A stretch of 64,000 nt of DNA from Gammaproteobacteria bacterium (GTDB taxonomy: Bacteria > Pseudomonadota > Gammaproteobacteria > HK1), in the NCBI GenBank assembly GCA_012103455.1, contig WLWT01000001.1, positions 496,001-560,000 on the forward strand, written 5' to 3'. A model generated the notes under the pieces. That model did no database searches. It was not told the origin of the DNA and was given only the letters and a program-made list of their open reading frames with translations. Shown here in pieces: positions 62,466-64,000 of the stretch. Each line of letters starts with the position of its first letter. The stretch's first letter is position 1. Made by a program: the position numbers and the translations under genes.

Positions 62466-63545
62466 TCAGCGCTCTAGCAGGGGAAAAGCGCTCAGCACAT
62501 GCGGTGAATGCATGGCGGGCGCTTTGGTTACGAAGTTCGCCGATAGCTCATCGTACCGGTTCACTCCCAGCAATCCCATGGCCGTGCGCACTTCCTCGCG
62601 CAGTATCGCAAGCGTGCTCGCGAGGCCCTCTTCGCCATCGGCGGCCAGTCCGAGGCAGGCAAGCCGGCCAATACCGACAGCGGTTGCGCCCAGCGCCATG
62701 GCTTTGACGACATCGGTGCCGCGCATAAAAGCACCATCGACAAACACGTGGGCTTTGCCGTCCACCGCCTTGACCACCTCCGGCATCACATCCATGGCAC
62801 CGAGGCCATGATCGAGCTGGCGCCCGCCGTGATTGGAGACATAGATCCCGTCCACTCCGTGTTCTACGGCAATGCGCGCATCTTCCACTGTCATGATGCC
62901 CTTCAGGATAAGCGGGATCCGATGCTTGTCCTTGAAATGCTTCACGTTGTCCCAGTTGAACCGCTTTTGAAAGTCATGCCCGGTAGCCGCCGCCCGCCAC
63001 GGCTTGACGAAGCGGTTATCCAAATCCCGTTCACGCCGCGAATAGTGGGCCGTATCCACGGTGATGGCGAAGGCGGCGTAGCCATGAACCAGAGCCCGCT
63101 CCACCTGCGCATCAATAAAGCGGTTATCCCCTCGCACATAGAGTTGATACAAACGCAAACTATCACCGGAGGCCTCGGCAACCGCCTCCAGCCCCGGATT
63201 GCAAACGCAGCTCAACATCTGCGCCACACCGCTGCGGGCGGCGCCCCTGGCCGCGGTGGCACCGCCACCCGCGGTAAAAGTCTCCACCGAACCGACCGGG
63301 GCCAGCATGAGGGGTAATTCGAGACGTTTGCCAAATAGCTCTATGCCTGTGTCTACTCGTGACACGTCGCGGCATACGCGCGGGCGTAAAGCCAGCGTAT
63401 CCAGGGCATAGCGGTTGCGGCGCAGCGTGGTTTCCGTTTCGGTACCGCCGGCGAGATAGTCCCAAGGGCCTTGCGGCATCCGTGCCCTGGCGGCCCGGGC
63501 GATTTCATGCAGCGTGTAAAACGCTTGACCGTCGTGTTTTTCCAA
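62466..63545 (-). CDS. FMN-dependent alpha-hydroxy-acid oxidase/dehydrogenase
   Basis: 359 residues. Family landmarks: MLAPVGSVETFTAGGGATAARGAA, AFAITVDTAHYSRRERD, the catalytic block IYVSNHGGRQLDHGLGAMD (His-Gly-Gly-Arg) and FVDGAFMRGTDVVKAMALGATAVGIGR. It oxidises L-2-hydroxy acids (lactate, mandelate or similar). It precedes the inactive trypsin-PDZ gene by 12 bp on the same strand. Confidence 0.92.
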   Translation of the reverse strand: MEKHDGQAFYTLHEIARAARARMPQGPWDYLAGGTETETTLRRNRYALDTLALRPRVCRDVSRVDTGIELFGKRLELPLMLAPVGSVETFTAGGGATAARGAARSGVAQMLSCVCNPGLEAVAEASGDSLRLYQLYVRGDNRFIDAQVERALVHGYAAFAITVDTAHYSRRERDLDNRFVKPWRAAATGHDFQKRFNWDNVKHFKDKHRIPLILKGIMTVEDARIAVEHGVDGIYVSNHGGRQLDHGLGAMDVMPEVVKAVDGKAHVFVDGAFMRGTDVVKAMALGATAVGIGRLACLGLAADGEEGLASTLAILREEVRTAMGLLGVNRYDELSANFVTKAPAMHSPHVLSAFPLLER

Positions 63546-63861
63546 CAGTGATTCCTAACGCCTGATCAATGCCGTTATCAATGCTGTTGTTGCGCCTGTC
63601 CCAGGATAAAAGCATATGAAGGCATAATCTTTCAGTGCACAAATGCGGCCATAGGGCGCACATAGTATAGGGTAGCCCGCGTTTGCGGGACCTGGCTGGC
63701 GTTTGCCGCAGCCGGTGACGCCGCCGCCGTCCCCCGGGTGTATACATGCCAAGCCGCTCTAAACAACCGGCTTATTGTTAAGCGCCTACTGGCGAGATGC
63801 GCCCCGGCAACGCTTCTGCCAGAATCGCCGCCTTCGGACTGCATACAAGAGGAATAAGCCT
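63546..63861. other. Intergenic stretch, divergent promoter region
   Basis: 316 bp between the FMN oxidase (minus) and the CoA-transferase (plus). No gene seen. It should contain promoters for both genes, but I found no confident boxes. Confidence 0.4.
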
Positions 63862-64000
63862 GTGAATGGTGCTCTTGATGGCCTCGTCGTTTTCGATCTC
63901 ACCCGCATTCTGGCCGGACCTAGTTGTACCCAGATCTTGGGCGACCTAGGCGCTGAGGTCATCAAGATAGAGCGGCCTGGGACCGGCGACGATACCCGTC
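63862..64000 (+). CDS. CaiB/BaiF CoA-transferase, N-terminal part (runs off the window)
   Basis: 46 codons are visible from GTG 63862, with AGAGGAA at a good distance. The start is that of a family III CoA-transferase: [20 protein letters not shown] and [18 protein letters not shown]. The catalytic Asp region lies beyond the window. It is a paralogue of the one at 32340-33560. Confidence 0.87.
   Translation, partial: MNGALDGLVVFDLTRILAGPSCTQILGDLGAEVIKIERPGTGDDTR

Overview
The window is GC-rich bacterial chromosome of proteobacterial character, broken by AT-rich inserts. The gene content (CoxLMS-type molybdenum hydroxylase, CaiB/BaiF CoA-transferases, acyl-CoA dehydrogenase, PyrC, QueF, PqiA, cytochrome b561) fits an uncultured Pseudomonadota lineage; I cannot fix the class. 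There are many broken genes (one-base frameshifts, truncations, internal stops), nested insertion sequences and a family of about 144-bp miniature elements. That looks like an eroding genome such as a host-associated bacterium, although some one-base indels could be sequencing errors.

Region 1 (1-13130) is the highlight: a polytheonamide-type proteusin RiPP cluster. A minus-strand operon reads, in transcription order: a B12-dependent radical SAM C-methyltransferase (broken), the NHLP-leader precursor peptide, an intact B12 radical SAM C-methyltransferase, a PoyD-like radical SAM epimerase, a PoyE-like methyltransferase, a stand-alone LanM dehydratase domain (PoyF-like), a DUF6141 membrane protein, and two tandem trypsin-like proteases. 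The precursor's predicted 43-residue core starts with Thr, has a Val/Ile/Ala-rich first half and ends in Ala-Asn-rich repeats whose Asn residues recur every six positions. That is what a beta-6.3-helical, alternating D/L, Asn-N-methylated pore-forming peptide like polytheonamide needs. A third B12 radical SAM gene enters from the left edge on the plus strand, and a roughly 490-bp segmental duplication lies between it and the proteases. A near-consensus promoter with a dyad at the expected start site lies upstream of the operon.

Region 2 (13276-23198) is metabolic and on the minus strand: a type Ic aminotransferase, an SDR, a MoaD/ThiS-like protein, a three-subunit CoxLSM-type hydroxylase, an acyl-CoA dehydrogenase, a truncated enoyl-CoA hydratase, a DksA-like zinc-finger protein and a frameshifted HisC-like aminotransferase. 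Region 3 (23284-33560) holds a HAD phosphatase, a convergent FHA-protein / Ser-Thr kinase-SUMF1 pair, YceI, two glycosyltransferases, cytochrome b561, a MarR regulator and a CoA-transferase.

Region 4 (33700-40780) is an insertion hotspot: an ISL3 element with an 8-bp target duplication inside an IS630 pseudo-transposase, then a second IS630 remnant, an IS30 remnant, a roughly 1.4-kb AT-rich phage-like island, and a broken DUF808 gene. Region 5 (40780-64000) is ordinary chromosome: amidase, PyrC, ketopantoate-reductase family, an HUH (IS200-like) transposase, glycosyltransferases, an LLM oxidoreductase, a frameshifted ROK-like sugar kinase with an ATSQG pentapeptide tail, TauE, an MFS transporter, QueF, an ArsR/AHSA1 pair, esterase, aspartic protease, PqiA, an inactive trypsin-PDZ protein, an FMN hydroxyacid oxidase and the start of another CoA-transferase. 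No tRNA, rRNA or CRISPR array was seen.
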